64,000 nucleotides of DNA, taken from positions 248,001 through 312,000 of the forward strand of contig NZ_SCNL01000001.1 in the NCBI RefSeq assembly GCF_005502745.1, in the 5' to 3' direction. The notes under the pieces are model-generated. The model searched no databases, had not been told where the DNA came from, and was given only the letters and a program-made list of their open reading frames with translations. Of this stretch, positions 36,549 through 45,231 are shown one piece after another. Every line of letters begins with the position of its first letter. Position 1 is the first letter of the stretch. This DNA is from Sphingomonas sp. 3P27F8 (GTDB lineage Bacteria > Pseudomonadota > Alphaproteobacteria > Sphingomonadales > Sphingomonadaceae). A program made the position numbers and the translations under genes.

Positions 36549-37877
36549 CTACAGTTCCCGCACGGCCACCGCGCCGCGCCGGCCCAGCATCAGTTCGGTC
36601 AGCGCCCACACCAGCGCGTCGGCGCGATCCGGCGAGCGGCCCGGCCCCTCATATCCGCCACCGGCGGAAAGCCCGCACAGCTCGTCCTCCAGCGCCGGAA
36701 ACGCGCCGACGTGCCATACCCGGCCCGCCTCGTAGAGCGCGGCGACCGGCTCCGCCCGCGCCGCCTTGCCGCGGCTGGCGTGCACCAGCGTCACCGGCAA
36801 TGCCGCATCGGCGGCGAGCAATGTCGCGCGCACCATCTCGCCGCCCTGGTTCTTCTCCGCCACCACGCGATCGGCCCCGCGCCGCGCCGCGCATGCCGCC
36901 ACCGCGCGCGCCCAGCGCTCCGGCGTCGCGCCCGTGACGCTCGCGTCTTCCAGCACATAGCCGCGCCCGTCCGCGCCGAGCGCCACCGCGACGATGCCGC
37001 AGGCGTCGCCGCCCACCCCTGCCGGCGGATCGACGCCCACCACCACGCGCACGGCATCGGGCATCGGCGCCGCGCGCCGCGCCTCGATCAGCCCGCGCGT
37101 CCACAGCGCACCGGCCACCTCGTCGATCAGTTCGCCTTCAAGCTCCTGCCGCCCCAGCATTGTCCCGGCATAGCTGTCCGCCATCGCCGCGACGAAGCTG
37201 GCGGGCAGGTGCGGGTTGTCCGCCGTGCGCCCGCGCGTCTCCACCACGCCGGGCAGCGCCATCACGCGCCGCATCAGCCGCGTCGGGCGCGGCGTGGTCG
37301 TCACCAGCACGCGCGGGCGCTCCCCCAGCCGCATCGTCAGCATCAGATTGTCCCACGCCGCCTCGCCGCCGCGGCCCCATTTGCCCAGTTCGTCGCACCA
37401 GGCGAGATGATGTTCCGGCCCGCGCAGTCTTTCCGGCGCGCTTGCGGCATAGACGCTGGCGGTCGCGCCATTGGGCCAGCGCACCACGCCCGCCGTCGCG
37501 CGCCACTCGATCGGCTCATGCTCGCGTGCCAGCGCGATCAGGCCGCTCGGCCCTTCGATCATCACCTGCCGCACATCGTCTGGCGTGGCGCCGACGAGCG
37601 CGACCCGCGCCTCGGGCGTCGAGCGGGCCAGCGCGCCGATCCACTCCGCGCCCGCGCGCGTCTTGCCGAAGCCGCGCCCGGCCCGGATCAGCCACACCCG
37701 CCAATCTCCCGGCGGGGCGCGCTGGCCGTCATGCGCCCATGCCGCCCAGCGATCGCGAAATTCGCGTCGCTGCGCCGGCGTCATCGCCAGGATCGCGGTG
37801 CGCCGCTCGCGTGGCGGCAGCGCAAGCAGCCGGTCGATGATCTCGGCGGTGGGATCGCTGCCCGTGCCGCGCCTCAC
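36549..37877 (-). CDS. GTA gp2 terminase large subunit
   Basis: 442-residue DNA-packaging motor. ATPase domain: Walker A in IRAGRGFGKTRAGAEW (~55), Walker B in HHLAWCDELGKW (~140), motif III VTTTPRPT. Nuclease domain: VVGVDPPAGVGGD (~265) and the late Asp in RSPDRADALVWALTEL. GTG 37877 overlaps the small terminase stop (GTGA) and is taken as start. GTA terminases cut host DNA without site preference, packaging random chromosomal pieces; the same is inferred here. Motifs are intact. Confidence 0.93.
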   Translation of the reverse strand: MRRGTGSDPTAEIIDRLLALPPRERRTAILAMTPAQRREFRDRWAAWAHDGQRAPPGDWRVWLIRAGRGFGKTRAGAEWIGALARSTPEARVALVGATPDDVRQVMIEGPSGLIALAREHEPIEWRATAGVVRWPNGATASVYAASAPERLRGPEHHLAWCDELGKWGRGGEAAWDNLMLTMRLGERPRVLVTTTPRPTRLMRRVMALPGVVETRGRTADNPHLPASFVAAMADSYAGTMLGRQELEGELIDEVAGALWTRGLIEARRAAPMPDAVRVVVGVDPPAGVGGDACGIVAVALGADGRGYVLEDASVTGATPERWARAVAACAARRGADRVVAEKNQGGEMVRATLLAADAALPVTLVHASRGKAARAEPVAALYEAGRVWHVGAFPALEDELCGLSAGGGYEGPGRSPDRADALVWALTELMLGRRGAVAVREL

Positions 37878-38353
37878 TTTCCATCGCCCGCGGGCGGAGT
37901 GGCCCGCCGCGCCTCGATCTGCGCCAGCTTGGCCAGGATCGCGCGATCGCTGTCGTCCTGATCGGCATAGCGGCGCGTGGGGCCGGTCGCGCGGCGCGGC
38001 CTGCCCGTCGCCTCGCGGTGCCGGCTCAGCAATTTGATCGACAGGTCCACCGAAATCGCGGGCAACGGATCGGCGCCGGCGATCATGTCGCCCGGCTCGC
38101 CGCCCAGCGCGTGGCCCAGCAGCCGGGTTTCGAGCATCTCGTAACCCAGCGCCAGCGCCTCGCCCCATGCCTGCGCGAAGGCGGGGTCCTGGCGCCGCCA
38201 GCGATGGACGGTCGCGACATGCACGCCGCCCGCCACCGCCGCCGCCTTGACGTTGCAGCTTGCCGACAGGCAATCGAGAAACGCCTCGCGCTGCGCCGCC
38301 GGCCATTTCGGATAGCCGCCATTCCCCGGCGCGGTCTTCACCTGCGTGGCCAT
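37874..38353 (-). CDS. GTA gp1 terminase small subunit
   Basis: 159 residues with a helix-turn-helix (CNVKAAAVAGGVHVATVHRWRRQDPAFAQAW, ~25-55), a helical oligomerisation part, and a charged C-terminus (TRRYADQDDSDRAILAKL) resembling the segment RcGTA gp1 uses to contact the large subunit. ATG 38353 follows GGGGGA by 7 bases; ATG 38368 would add MGDIG but has a poor ribosome site. First gene of the GTA operon, ~130 bases after a predicted promoter. Confidence 0.82.
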   Translation of the reverse strand: MATQVKTAPGNGGYPKWPAAQREAFLDCLSASCNVKAAAVAGGVHVATVHRWRRQDPAFAQAWGEALALGYEMLETRLLGHALGGEPGDMIAGADPLPAISVDLSIKLLSRHREATGRPRRATGPTRRYADQDDSDRAILAKLAQIEARRATPPAGDGK

Positions 38354-38382
38354 GCCAATATCCCCCATCCGAGCCCACGAAA

Positions 38383-38436
38383 CGGAAACGGGCCGGCCGC
38401 AGCAGGATATGATCCGCGCGCACCAGCCCGTTTCCG
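38383..38436 (-). promoter_or_regulatory. Long stem-loop in the GTA operon leader
   Basis: Perfect 11-bp arms CGGAAACGGGC and GCCCGTTTCCG are separated by 32 bases and lie between the predicted transcription start (~38496) and the first GTA gene. An RNA stem this long in a leader could control transcription continuation or translation. Confidence 0.5.
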
Positions 38437-38502
38437 CGCCGACGCGCGCCTCGCGAGCCGCCCGCTCGGCCCCCGCAAGTCACAATTCGTCAGCGTTCCT
38501 GT

Positions 38503-38531
38503 TATGTACCCAAACAGCGTGACGCTGTCAA
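38503..38531 (-). promoter_or_regulatory. Sigma-70-type promoter of the GTA operon with internal palindrome
   Basis: On the minus strand TTGACA (38526-38531) is followed after exactly 17 bases by TACATA (38503-38508). A perfect inverted repeat ACAGCG-tga-CGCTGT (38514-38528) overlaps the -35 edge and spacer, a position suited to repression. The surrounding ~90 bp is the least GC-rich part of the 400-bp gap between the GTA operon and the cyclophilin gene. Confidence 0.6.
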
Positions 38532-38767
38532 GCACTTTGTTCCCGTTTGGTTCTCGCTTTCTTCCGAAGTGCCCGTTCTAGGCGCGACGCGGCGGGTTGC
38601 TGCGCACGTGCGTCAGGGATGCGCGCACATGCTCGCATCTGATCGGGGGTAGCGCGGCATGAACGGCTGCGCGACGTTTCAGCGGCGGCGGGATCTCGTC
38701 GATCTTCTCGCGCGCATCGCCCCGTGCGCCTTGCGGGTCATCGGCGGGGCGCATAGGCGCGACACGC

Positions 38768-39412
38768 ATGCGCGCCCTCGTCCTGCTCCTCGCCCTGCTG
38801 CTGTCCGCCCCCGCCGCCGCGCAACGCGCGGACCGCGCGACGCCGGGTTTCGTCCGCGTGCGGCTGGAAACCGCGCTCGGCAACATCGTGCTCGCGCTGA
38901 ACGCGAAGCGCGCGCCGATCTCCACGGCGAATTTCATGCGCTATGTCGACGACGGGCGGTTCGACGGGATCAGCTTCTATCGCGTGGCGCGCAATCGGAA
39001 GGCGCCGCAATTCGGCTTCGTCCAGTCCGGCATCCGCACCGATGCGCGCCGGTTCCTCGATACGATCGCGCACGAGCCGACCAGCACGACCGGCATCCGC
39101 CACCTCGACATGACGATCTCGATGGCGCGGCGCGGGGAGCCGGGATCGGCGAACGGCAACTGGTTCATCACCGTCGGCGCCATGCCGTCGATGGATGCGG
39201 GTGCGGCGCAGCCGGGCTATGCCGCGTTCGGGCGTGTCGTGGGCGGGCAGGAGGTGGTGCGCCATATCCTCGCGCAGCCGACCGGCGGGGGCATGGGCGG
39301 TACGATGCTGATGAAGCCGGTCTACGTCCGCCGCGCGGTGCGGCTCGACGGGGTCGCCAGGCCGACGGGCCGGCCGCGCCCGTGGATCATCGAGCGGCGC
39401 ACGGACGGCTGA
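38768..39412 (+). CDS. Periplasmic cyclophilin-type peptidyl-prolyl isomerase
   Basis: 214 residues. A signal peptide (RALVLLLALLLSAPAAAQ) precedes a cyclophilin domain: VRLETALGNIVLALNAKRAP, ANFMRYVDDGRFDGISFYRV, QFGFVQSG, SMARRGEPGSANGNWFI and AFGRVVGGQEVV. It catalyses proline cis/trans isomerisation in folding of exported proteins. Divergent from the GTA operon. Some active-site residues of eukaryotic-type cyclophilins are replaced, as is common in this bacterial branch. Confidence 0.88.
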   Translation: MRALVLLLALLLSAPAAAQRADRATPGFVRVRLETALGNIVLALNAKRAPISTANFMRYVDDGRFDGISFYRVARNRKAPQFGFVQSGIRTDARRFLDTIAHEPTSTTGIRHLDMTISMARRGEPGSANGNWFITVGAMPSMDAGAAQPGYAAFGRVVGGQEVVRHILAQPTGGGMGGTMLMKPVYVRRAVRLDGVARPTGRPRPWIIERRTDG

Positions 39413-39473
39413 TCCGCACACGCCGCTCCTTCGTCACCACGCCGGTCGCGGCCGACGGTGCGGGCCGCGCCGT

Positions 39474-39914
39474 TCAGCCCTTGGGCGTCACGATCTCGAT
39501 CGCCGGGCCGTGCGGCGGCACCGCCATGTTCGCCTGATAGGCGATCACCAGCGCCCATCCGGCGAGAATCGCGGTGACGGTCCAGGTGGCCAGCGCGCCC
39601 CCGGCGCGGAATCCGTTGGGGCTGGCCCGCAACATCCCGATCGGATGGGCCACCCGCGCCAGCACGAACACCGCCGTCAGCACCCAGAGCGGCAACGACG
39701 GGCCGCGCGCCAGCTCGATCAGGCCGGTGAGGATCAGCACGAACGGCGCATTCTCCACGAAATTGGCGTGCGCGCGCATCCCCGCCAGCATCTCCGGCCT
39801 GCCGCCGTCGCCGATCATCACGCCCTGCATGCGCCCGCGCACCAGCCGCAGGCCAAGCCACAGGTTTATCAGTCCGCACGCGGCGGCGAGCACCAATGTT
39901 ACCGGAAGCAGCAT
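39474..39914 (-). CDS. MAPEG family membrane protein
   Basis: 146 residues with four hydrophobic helices: LPVTLVLAAACGLINLWLGL, a second near NFVENAPFVLILTGLIEL, LPLWVLTAVFVLARVAHPIGM and VTAILAGWALVIAYQ. RAHANFVENAPF and ARVAHPIGM are MAPEG signatures (membrane-associated eicosanoid/glutathione metabolism proteins). Substrate in bacteria is not known. Convergent with the cyclophilin gene. Confidence 0.88.
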   Translation of the reverse strand: MLLPVTLVLAAACGLINLWLGLRLVRGRMQGVMIGDGGRPEMLAGMRAHANFVENAPFVLILTGLIELARGPSLPLWVLTAVFVLARVAHPIGMLRASPNGFRAGGALATWTVTAILAGWALVIAYQANMAVPPHGPAIEIVTPKG

Positions 39915-39967
39915 CCTCTTTCCCCCTTATGTTATCCGGTTGTGAGACTGCCACTTGCCCGCACCGC

Positions 39968-39995
39968 TTGCAACGCGGCGATATTCGGGTATAGG
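39968..39995 (+). promoter_or_regulatory. Possible promoter of rpmF operon
   Basis: TTGCAA (39968-39973), 16-base spacer, TATAGG (39990-39995), about 110 bases before rpmF. Moderate match to sigma-70 consensus; predicted from sequence only. Confidence 0.4.
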
Positions 39996-40111
39996 CGCGT
40001 CACTTCGCGATGCGTCCGGCCGCCCGGCGCGGCTGACGTTTTGTCGGCGGCGTCACAGTCGTTTCGGATGGATCGTCTCCTGCTGAACTGAATACGGATT
40101 AAGGTGCCGCG

Positions 40112-40291
40112 ATGGCCGTCCCCAAGCGAAAGACTTCCCCCTCCCGCCGTGGCATGCGCCGCGCGCATGATGCCCTGTCGGTGGAGGCGTTCCAGGAATG
40201 CCCGAACTGTGGCGAGCTGAAGCGCCCGCACAATCTGTGCCCGTCGTGCGGTCACTATAACGGACGCGAAGTCGTTTCCGTCGAGGGCTGA
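40112..40291 (+). CDS. rpmF: 50S ribosomal protein L32
   Basis: 59 residues: [21 protein letters not shown] at the start, then a zinc-ribbon of two CxxC pairs (CPNCGELK and CPSCGHYN). The ATG at 40112 and TGA at 40289-40291 bound a typical L32. rpmF directly upstream of plsX is the common arrangement linking ribosome and lipid synthesis; the gap to plsX is 32 bp. Confidence 0.96.
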   Translation: MAVPKRKTSPSRRGMRRAHDALSVEAFQECPNCGELKRPHNLCPSCGHYNGREVVSVEG

Positions 40292-40323
40292 TAGCCCGGC
40301 CAGTCAAGGGGGGACGCCGCTTC

Positions 40324-41355
40324 ATGTCCGACAGTTCCTGGATCGCCGTCGATGCGATGGGCGGTGACGAGGGGCTCGCGGTCATGCTGGCCGGCGTCGC
40401 GCGTGCGCGTCGCAACTTCGAGGGGATGAAATTTCTCCTCGTGGGCGACGAGGCGGCGATTCGCGACGGGCTGAAGGCCCATCCCAACCTCAGCAACAAT
40501 GCCGAGATCGTCCACGCGCCCGATATCGTCGGGTCCAGCGAGACGGCGGGCAAGGCGTTGCGCCGGGCGCGGACGACCTCGATGGGCGTCGCGATCGACT
40601 GCGTGAAGCAGGGTCGCGCCGGCGCTGCCGTGTCGGCCGGAAACACCGGCGCCCTGATGGCGATGGCGAAGCTTTCGCTGCGCACCATGCCGGGCATCGA
40701 TCGTCCCGCGCTCGCCGCGATGCTGCCGTCGCTCGGCGCGAACGACGTGGTGATGCTCGATCTCGGCGCGAATACCGAGTGCGATGCGCGCAACCTGATG
40801 CAGTTCGCGGTGATGGGCGCGGCCTATGCCCGCACCACGCTTGATCTCGAAAGCCCGCGCGTCGCGCTGCTCAACATCGGCAGCGAGGATCAGAAGGGCA
40901 CCGAGGAGATTCGCGATGCCGCGCAGGGGCTGCGCGCTGCGACTCACCTGCCGATGAACTTCACCGGCTTCATCGAGGGCGATCGGATCGCGCGCGGGCA
41001 TGTCGACGTGATCGTGTGCGATGGCTTCTCCGGCAATATCGCGCTCAAGACGGCGGAGGGCACCGCCCGCTTCGTCGGCGATCTGCTGAAGCGCGCCTTC
41101 ACCTCATCGATACGCTCGAAGATCGGCTTCCTGATCTCCCGCCCCGCGACGCAGCTGCTGCGCGATCATCTCGATCCGAACAATCATAACGGCGCGGTTT
41201 TCCTGGGCCTCAACGGCCTGGTGCTGAAGAGCCACGGCAGCGCCAACGAACTTGGCGTCGCCACCGCGATCGGCAATGCGGCGAAGATGGTGAAGGCGGA
41301 TCTCGCACGGCGCATCGCCGAAGATTTGGGCAATTTCGAAAAGCAGGCGGCATGA
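40324..41355 (+). CDS. plsX: Phosphate acyltransferase PlsX
   Basis: Makes acyl-phosphate from acyl-ACP for phospholipid synthesis; peripheral membrane protein. Signatures: [12 protein letters not shown] at the N-terminus, [53 protein letters not shown] and [17 protein letters not shown]. 343 aa, complete. Stop overlaps fabH by 4 bp (ATGA), so the two are coupled. Confidence 0.96.
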   Translation: MSDSSWIAVDAMGGDEGLAVMLAGVARARRNFEGMKFLLVGDEAAIRDGLKAHPNLSNNAEIVHAPDIVGSSETAGKALRRARTTSMGVAIDCVKQGRAGAAVSAGNTGALMAMAKLSLRTMPGIDRPALAAMLPSLGANDVVMLDLGANTECDARNLMQFAVMGAAYARTTLDLESPRVALLNIGSEDQKGTEEIRDAAQGLRAATHLPMNFTGFIEGDRIARGHVDVIVCDGFSGNIALKTAEGTARFVGDLLKRAFTSSIRSKIGFLISRPATQLLRDHLDPNNHNGAVFLGLNGLVLKSHGSANELGVATAIGNAAKMVKADLARRIAEDLGNFEKQAA

Positions 41356-42320
41356 TACGTAGCGTCATCACCGGAACCGGCTCGGCATTGCCGGCGCGGC
41401 GCGTATCGAATGCGGACCTTGCCGAGATGGTCGACACCACCGACGACTGGATCGTCGAGCGCACCGGCATCCGCTTCCGCCATATCGCCGCCCCGGATGA
41501 GACCACGGCGACGCTGGCGACCGATGCGGCGAAAGCGGCGCTGGCCGCCGCTGGCGTTGAAGCGCGCGATATCGATCTGATCGTGCTCGCCACCGCCACG
41601 CCGGATCAGACCTTCCCCGCCACCGCCACCAAGGTGCAGGCGGCGCTCGGCATCGACGATTGCACCGCGTTCGATGTCGCGGCGGTGTGTTCGGGCTTCC
41701 TTTATGCGGTGCAGGTGGCGGACAGCATGATCCGCGCCTCCGCGCATCGCAAGGCGCTGGTGATCGGCGCGGAAACGTTCAGCCGCATCCTCGATTGGGA
41801 GGATCGCACCACCTGCGTCTTGTTCGGCGATGGCGCGGGCGCGATCGTGCTGGAGGCGCAGGAAAGCGCGGATCTGGACGGGCGCGGCATCCTCGCGACC
41901 CGGCTGCACGCCGATGGCCGGCACAACGAACTGCTCTATGTCGATGGCGGTCCGTCGACCACCGGCACCGTCGGCAAGGTCCGCATGAAGGGGCGGGAAG
42001 TGTTCCGCCACGCGGTCGTCAATCTCGCGACGGTGATGGGCGAATCGCTCGTCGCGGCGGGGCTTTCCTCCGATCAGGTCGATTGGGTCGTCCCGCATCA
42101 GGCCAACGCGCGCATTCTCGATGCCACCGCGCGCAAGCTCGGCCTGCCTGCGGAAAAGGTGGTGGTGACGGTCGATCGCCATGCCAACACCTCCGCCGCG
42201 TCCGTTCCGCTCGCGCTGGATACCGCCGTTCGCGACGGGCGGATCGTTCCGGGGCAGATCGTGGTGCTCGAGGCGATGGGCGGCGGCTTCACCTGGGGCG
42301 CGTCGGTCGTCCGCTTTTGA
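41352..42320 (+). CDS. fabH: 3-oxoacyl-ACP synthase III (KAS III)
   Basis: Starts fatty acid synthesis by condensing acetyl-CoA with malonyl-ACP. The Cys-His-Asn triad is visible: Cys in [14 protein letters not shown] (~115), His in [11 protein letters not shown] (~250), Asn in [13 protein letters not shown] (~280). The N-terminus [15 protein letters not shown] and C-terminus [13 protein letters not shown] are typical. 322 aa; coupled to plsX. Confidence 0.96.
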   Translation: MIRSVITGTGSALPARRVSNADLAEMVDTTDDWIVERTGIRFRHIAAPDETTATLATDAAKAALAAAGVEARDIDLIVLATATPDQTFPATATKVQAALGIDDCTAFDVAAVCSGFLYAVQVADSMIRASAHRKALVIGAETFSRILDWEDRTTCVLFGDGAGAIVLEAQESADLDGRGILATRLHADGRHNELLYVDGGPSTTGTVGKVRMKGREVFRHAVVNLATVMGESLVAAGLSSDQVDWVVPHQANARILDATARKLGLPAEKVVVTVDRHANTSAASVPLALDTAVRDGRIVPGQIVVLEAMGGGFTWGASVVRF

Positions 42321-42431
42321 AACACGGCGTTGCCGGGGCGCGTCAAAGGTCCGTAACAAAACCCTTTCTGCGCGGGCTGCGCGGTGATAAACTTACAATA
42401 GTGCAACCATTCCGGGGGGAGTGAGGCTGGT

Positions 42432-42731
42432 ATGAGCGAAGCGGGTACCTTGACGCGTGCGGACCTGTCGGAGGCGCTGCATCGGCAGGTCGGGCTTTCG
42501 CGCGCCGATTCATCGCGTCTCGTCGAACAGGTGCTCGATCTGTTGTGCGACGCGCTGGCCAGGGGCGATAACGTCAAGATCTCGGGCTTCGGCACGTTCG
42601 TTCTGCGCGACAAGGGCCAGCGGGTTGGCCGCAATCCCAAGACCGGGGTTGAAGTGCCGATCGCGCCGCGCCGCGTTCTCACCTTCCGCGCCAGCCAGAT
42701 GATGCGTGAGCGCATCGTCTCCGCCGGGTAG
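42432..42731 (+). CDS. ihfA: Integration host factor subunit alpha
   Basis: 99-residue DNA-bending protein of the HU/IHF family. [46 protein letters not shown] (with the beta-arm) and a C-terminal helix [15 protein letters not shown]. Acts as heterodimer with IhfB. Known alphaproteobacterial order fabH-ihfA-merR is conserved. IHF could also act on GTA regulation but no site is shown. Confidence 0.95.
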   Translation: MSEAGTLTRADLSEALHRQVGLSRADSSRLVEQVLDLLCDALARGDNVKISGFGTFVLRDKGQRVGRNPKTGVEVPIAPRRVLTFRASQMMRERIVSAG

Positions 42732-42732
42732 C

Positions 42733-43089
42733 GTGGCCGGGCCGGATGTAAAGGCGGCGGGGGCGTTTCGAACGATCGGGGAAGTCGCGGCGGCCACGGG
42801 TTTGGCGCCGCATGTGCTGCGCTATTGGGAAACCCGCTTTCCCCAGCTCCGCCCCATCACCCGCGCCGGCAACCGCCGCTATTACCGCACCGAAGACATA
42901 GCCCTCATCACCCAGATCAATATCATGCTTAACCGCGACGGCTACACCGTCAAAGGCGTACAAAAATTGCTAGCCGGCGAGCGGAAGCCCATTTTAACGC
43001 CGGTGACCGTAGCGCCTGCAAGTGACGCCGCCGCAATACGCTTGATACGGTCGACTCTGCGGAGCGCATTGGACGACGACGCGGCCTGA
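42733..43089 (+). CDS. MerR family transcriptional regulator
   Basis: About 118 residues. The winged HTH is complete: RTIGEVAAATGLAPHVLRYWETRFPQLRP, RRYYRTEDIALITQINIML and GYTVKGVQKLL. GTG 42733 starts 2 bp after ihfA; GTG 42706 inside ihfA is an alternative. No C-terminal metal or drug-binding cysteines are present. This orphan MerR next to ihfA is conserved in alphaproteobacteria; its targets are unknown. Confidence 0.88.
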   Translation: MAGPDVKAAGAFRTIGEVAAATGLAPHVLRYWETRFPQLRPITRAGNRRYYRTEDIALITQINIMLNRDGYTVKGVQKLLAGERKPILTPVTVAPASDAAAIRLIRSTLRSALDDDAA

Positions 43090-43142
43090 GGCTCAGTCAA
43101 TAGCAATGCTGCCAAGCAGCGCCCAAATACTGCGACCGCCGG

Positions 43143-44102
43143 TCAAGGCAGCCCGGACACTGAGCCAGCACTCGTCTCGGCTACCATCGCCCAAGCCGCG
43201 ATCTCTTCGTTGAAGTGGTGCGCGATAGTCAAATCGCCGGCGATGCCTGTCGCGAGATCAACGTGCAACGCGCCCTCCCACTCCCACGTCGCGTTGCCGC
43301 TCAACGCCACCATGCCATTGCCTGCCGCACAGGCCATCACTAATCCCCCCTTGTTGCGCACCGTCACCTCGCGATCGAAAGAAGTGCGCCCCGTCAACGC
43401 CGCGACGAAGGCCGAGGCGGCCATCGCGCTGCCGCAGCTGTCGGTAAGTCCCACGCCCCGCTCGAACGTGCGGACGTAGATCGTGTCCGGCCCAAGCGCG
43501 CGTACGAACGACACGTTGGCACGGTTCGGCAGCCAATCCGGCGCTGCCTCGCACGATGACCCGATCCTTACCAGCGCCGCCTCGTCGATGGTTTCCACGA
43601 AAGCCACCAGATGGGGGTTGGGCATGGCGACCGCGGTGAAGGCAATCATGGGATCAAGCCGCACGATCGGCCGCTCCACGATTTCGTGCGCCTCGCCGTG
43701 AAACGGCCAGGTGCTTACGTCCAGCGTCGCCGGTCCAGCCACTTCGCGGACGGTGTAAACGCCCGGCGCGAGATCCAGTTCGCGGACCACATCCACAGTC
43801 GAGTTCATTAGATGAAGCGTGGCGCGGTCCACTCCGGTGCGCTCGAACGCCATCCGCGCCACGCAACGCACGCCGTTGAGACAGGTCTCTGCTTCCGATC
43901 CATCCGCGTTGAACATTCGAAATCCAATACCGCCCCGATAGTCGGTAAGCAGCAACAGCCCATCACCGCCGACTGCCCCCCGCCGGTCCGCGAGCGCACG
44001 CGCAACGACTGGCCACTCCGTCTCATCCAGCGTGACCCCACGCGCATCAATCAGCGGAAAATCATTCCCCGATCCGTGGCATTTGACGATCTCGAACCGC
44101 AT
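43143..44102 (-). CDS. dapF: Divergent diaminopimelate epimerase-like protein
   Basis: 319-residue DapF-fold protein. KCHGSGNDFPLID and FNADGSEAETC-LNGVRC carry the first catalytic Cys, but the usual CGNGxRC reads CLNGVRC; the second site reads GVGLTDSCGSAMAAS, where canonical DapF has GxGETxxCGSG (the Glu contacting substrate is Leu). Both catalytic Cys are retained. It may be an ordinary but divergent DapF, or a second epimerase for another substrate; neighbours are a DUF6456 protein and an XRE regulator, not lysine or cell wall genes. Confidence 0.75.
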   Translation of the reverse strand: MRFEIVKCHGSGNDFPLIDARGVTLDETEWPVVARALADRRGAVGGDGLLLLTDYRGGIGFRMFNADGSEAETCLNGVRCVARMAFERTGVDRATLHLMNSTVDVVRELDLAPGVYTVREVAGPATLDVSTWPFHGEAHEIVERPIVRLDPMIAFTAVAMPNPHLVAFVETIDEAALVRIGSSCEAAPDWLPNRANVSFVRALGPDTIYVRTFERGVGLTDSCGSAMAASAFVAALTGRTSFDREVTVRNKGGLVMACAAGNGMVALSGNATWEWEGALHVDLATGIAGDLTIAHHFNEEIAAWAMVAETSAGSVSGLP

Positions 44103-44121
44103 GACATGCCTTTATCAGTCC

Positions 44122-44583
44122 TCAGCCCAATTGGTAGTGATCCGCGAGCCGGTCGAGCGCCATTGTCAGCACAAGTCGCCCGGATCGCGTCGGCCATCCA
44201 AGCGCTCGCTCGGCCTCAGGTAGCCGCTCGCCGGCGCAGATGACGCGCCACAGGATATCCGCAAGGCCGCGACCTACGCCCGCGATCGCCGCGTCGAACC
44301 GGCGCTTGGCGGCGATATGCGAGTTCGTCGGATCCGCGAACTCGCCGCCTCCATCGACCCGCTGGACCCCCCAACGCATCGTCGTCGCACTCGCGATCGA
44401 GGCGCGCTCGTAATCGCTGCGGAGTCGTTCCCCAGCTTCGCACTGGCGCCCATCGACAAGCCCGCGCGACGCTAACCACGACAGCGGCGATTCCGCCAGA
44501 TTGACCGTTACGAAGCATCCACCGCGTCTCCGCACCCCGAGCACGCCTCGATTATCGATCGCTTTCTCAACCAGTTCGCGCAT
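44122..44583 (-). CDS. DUF6456-type protein
   Basis: 153 residues. The C-terminal half has FDAAIAGVGRGLADILWRVICAGERLPEAERALGWPTRSGRLVLTMAL-type sequence (positions ~95-145), the DUF6456 pattern, resembling an HTH-like region for replication or regulation proteins. ATG 44583 has GGAGG at 5-base spacing; the longer frame up to 44646 is not needed. Divergent from the XRE gene by ~84 bp and 19 bp upstream of the dapF-like gene, so probably cotranscribed with it. Function unknown. Confidence 0.7.
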   Translation of the reverse strand: MRELVEKAIDNRGVLGVRRRGGCFVTVNLAESPLSWLASRGLVDGRQCEAGERLRSDYERASIASATTMRWGVQRVDGGGEFADPTNSHIAAKRRFDAAIAGVGRGLADILWRVICAGERLPEAERALGWPTRSGRLVLTMALDRLADHYQLG

Positions 44584-44667
44584 CTCATCCTCCGACTGAC
44601 GAATCGGAACTTGCCACAATGGCGCGATTGTAGGACAGACATTCAACCTATCTGGTTAGGCTTTATT

Positions 44668-45231
44668 ATGATAACAGCTATCCGCGAAGTACGCATTGCT
44701 AAGGGGCTGACTTTAGAGGAAGTCGCAAAACGCTGCTACCCGCCTACAACGGCGCAGACGATCGGGCGGCTGGAGACGGGCACGCGCACCGTGTCGGTCG
44801 GGTGGCTCAATCGCATCGCCGGCGCGCTGGAGGTGGAAGCTGGCGATCTCGTTTCTTTGTCAGAGCGCGACAATCTCGCCGTGGCCGCGACGCTCGGCCC
44901 GGATGGCGCGCAAGCATTACGCCGCCCCGCCCGGGTAGTTCCGCCGAAACCAACCCCGGGCGCGGTGGCGGTCTCCGTCAGCGCGGCAACCGGAGATTAC
45001 CATTCTGGCGATGCGATCTGGTGTGACATGCTCACGCCGGAACAGTTCGCGAGCGCGCTTCACTATGATGTTCTCGCGCCGAAGCCAGCGGGCAGGTTCC
45101 TATTCGGCCGGTTGCTAGCGGTCGATGGCGCCGATGTGACAATTCTGCCCCTCGCACCCGGCGCCAAGCCTCTTACGGTAGAGGACGCGCCGTGGCTTGC
45201 CCGAGCGGCGCGGCTTGTACGCACCCTTTAG
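44668..45231 (+). CDS. XRE family transcriptional regulator
   Basis: 187 residues. An N-terminal HTH_3 (ITAIREVRIAKGLTLEEVAKRCYPPTTAQTIGRLETGTRTVSVGWLNRIAGAL across ~1-55) is followed by a C-terminal domain (~85-187) with AVSVSAATGDYHSGDAIWCDML and HYDVLAPKPAGRFLFGRLL, possibly a ligand or peptidase-like fold. Divergent from DUF6456; an imperfect palindrome AACC-N5-GGTT (44645-44657) lies just before the ATG and could be its own operator. Ends before the AT-rich region. Confidence 0.82.
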   Translation: MITAIREVRIAKGLTLEEVAKRCYPPTTAQTIGRLETGTRTVSVGWLNRIAGALEVEAGDLVSLSERDNLAVAATLGPDGAQALRRPARVVPPKPTPGAVAVSVSAATGDYHSGDAIWCDMLTPEQFASALHYDVLAPKPAGRFLFGRLLAVDGADVTILPLAPGAKPLTVEDAPWLARAARLVRTL

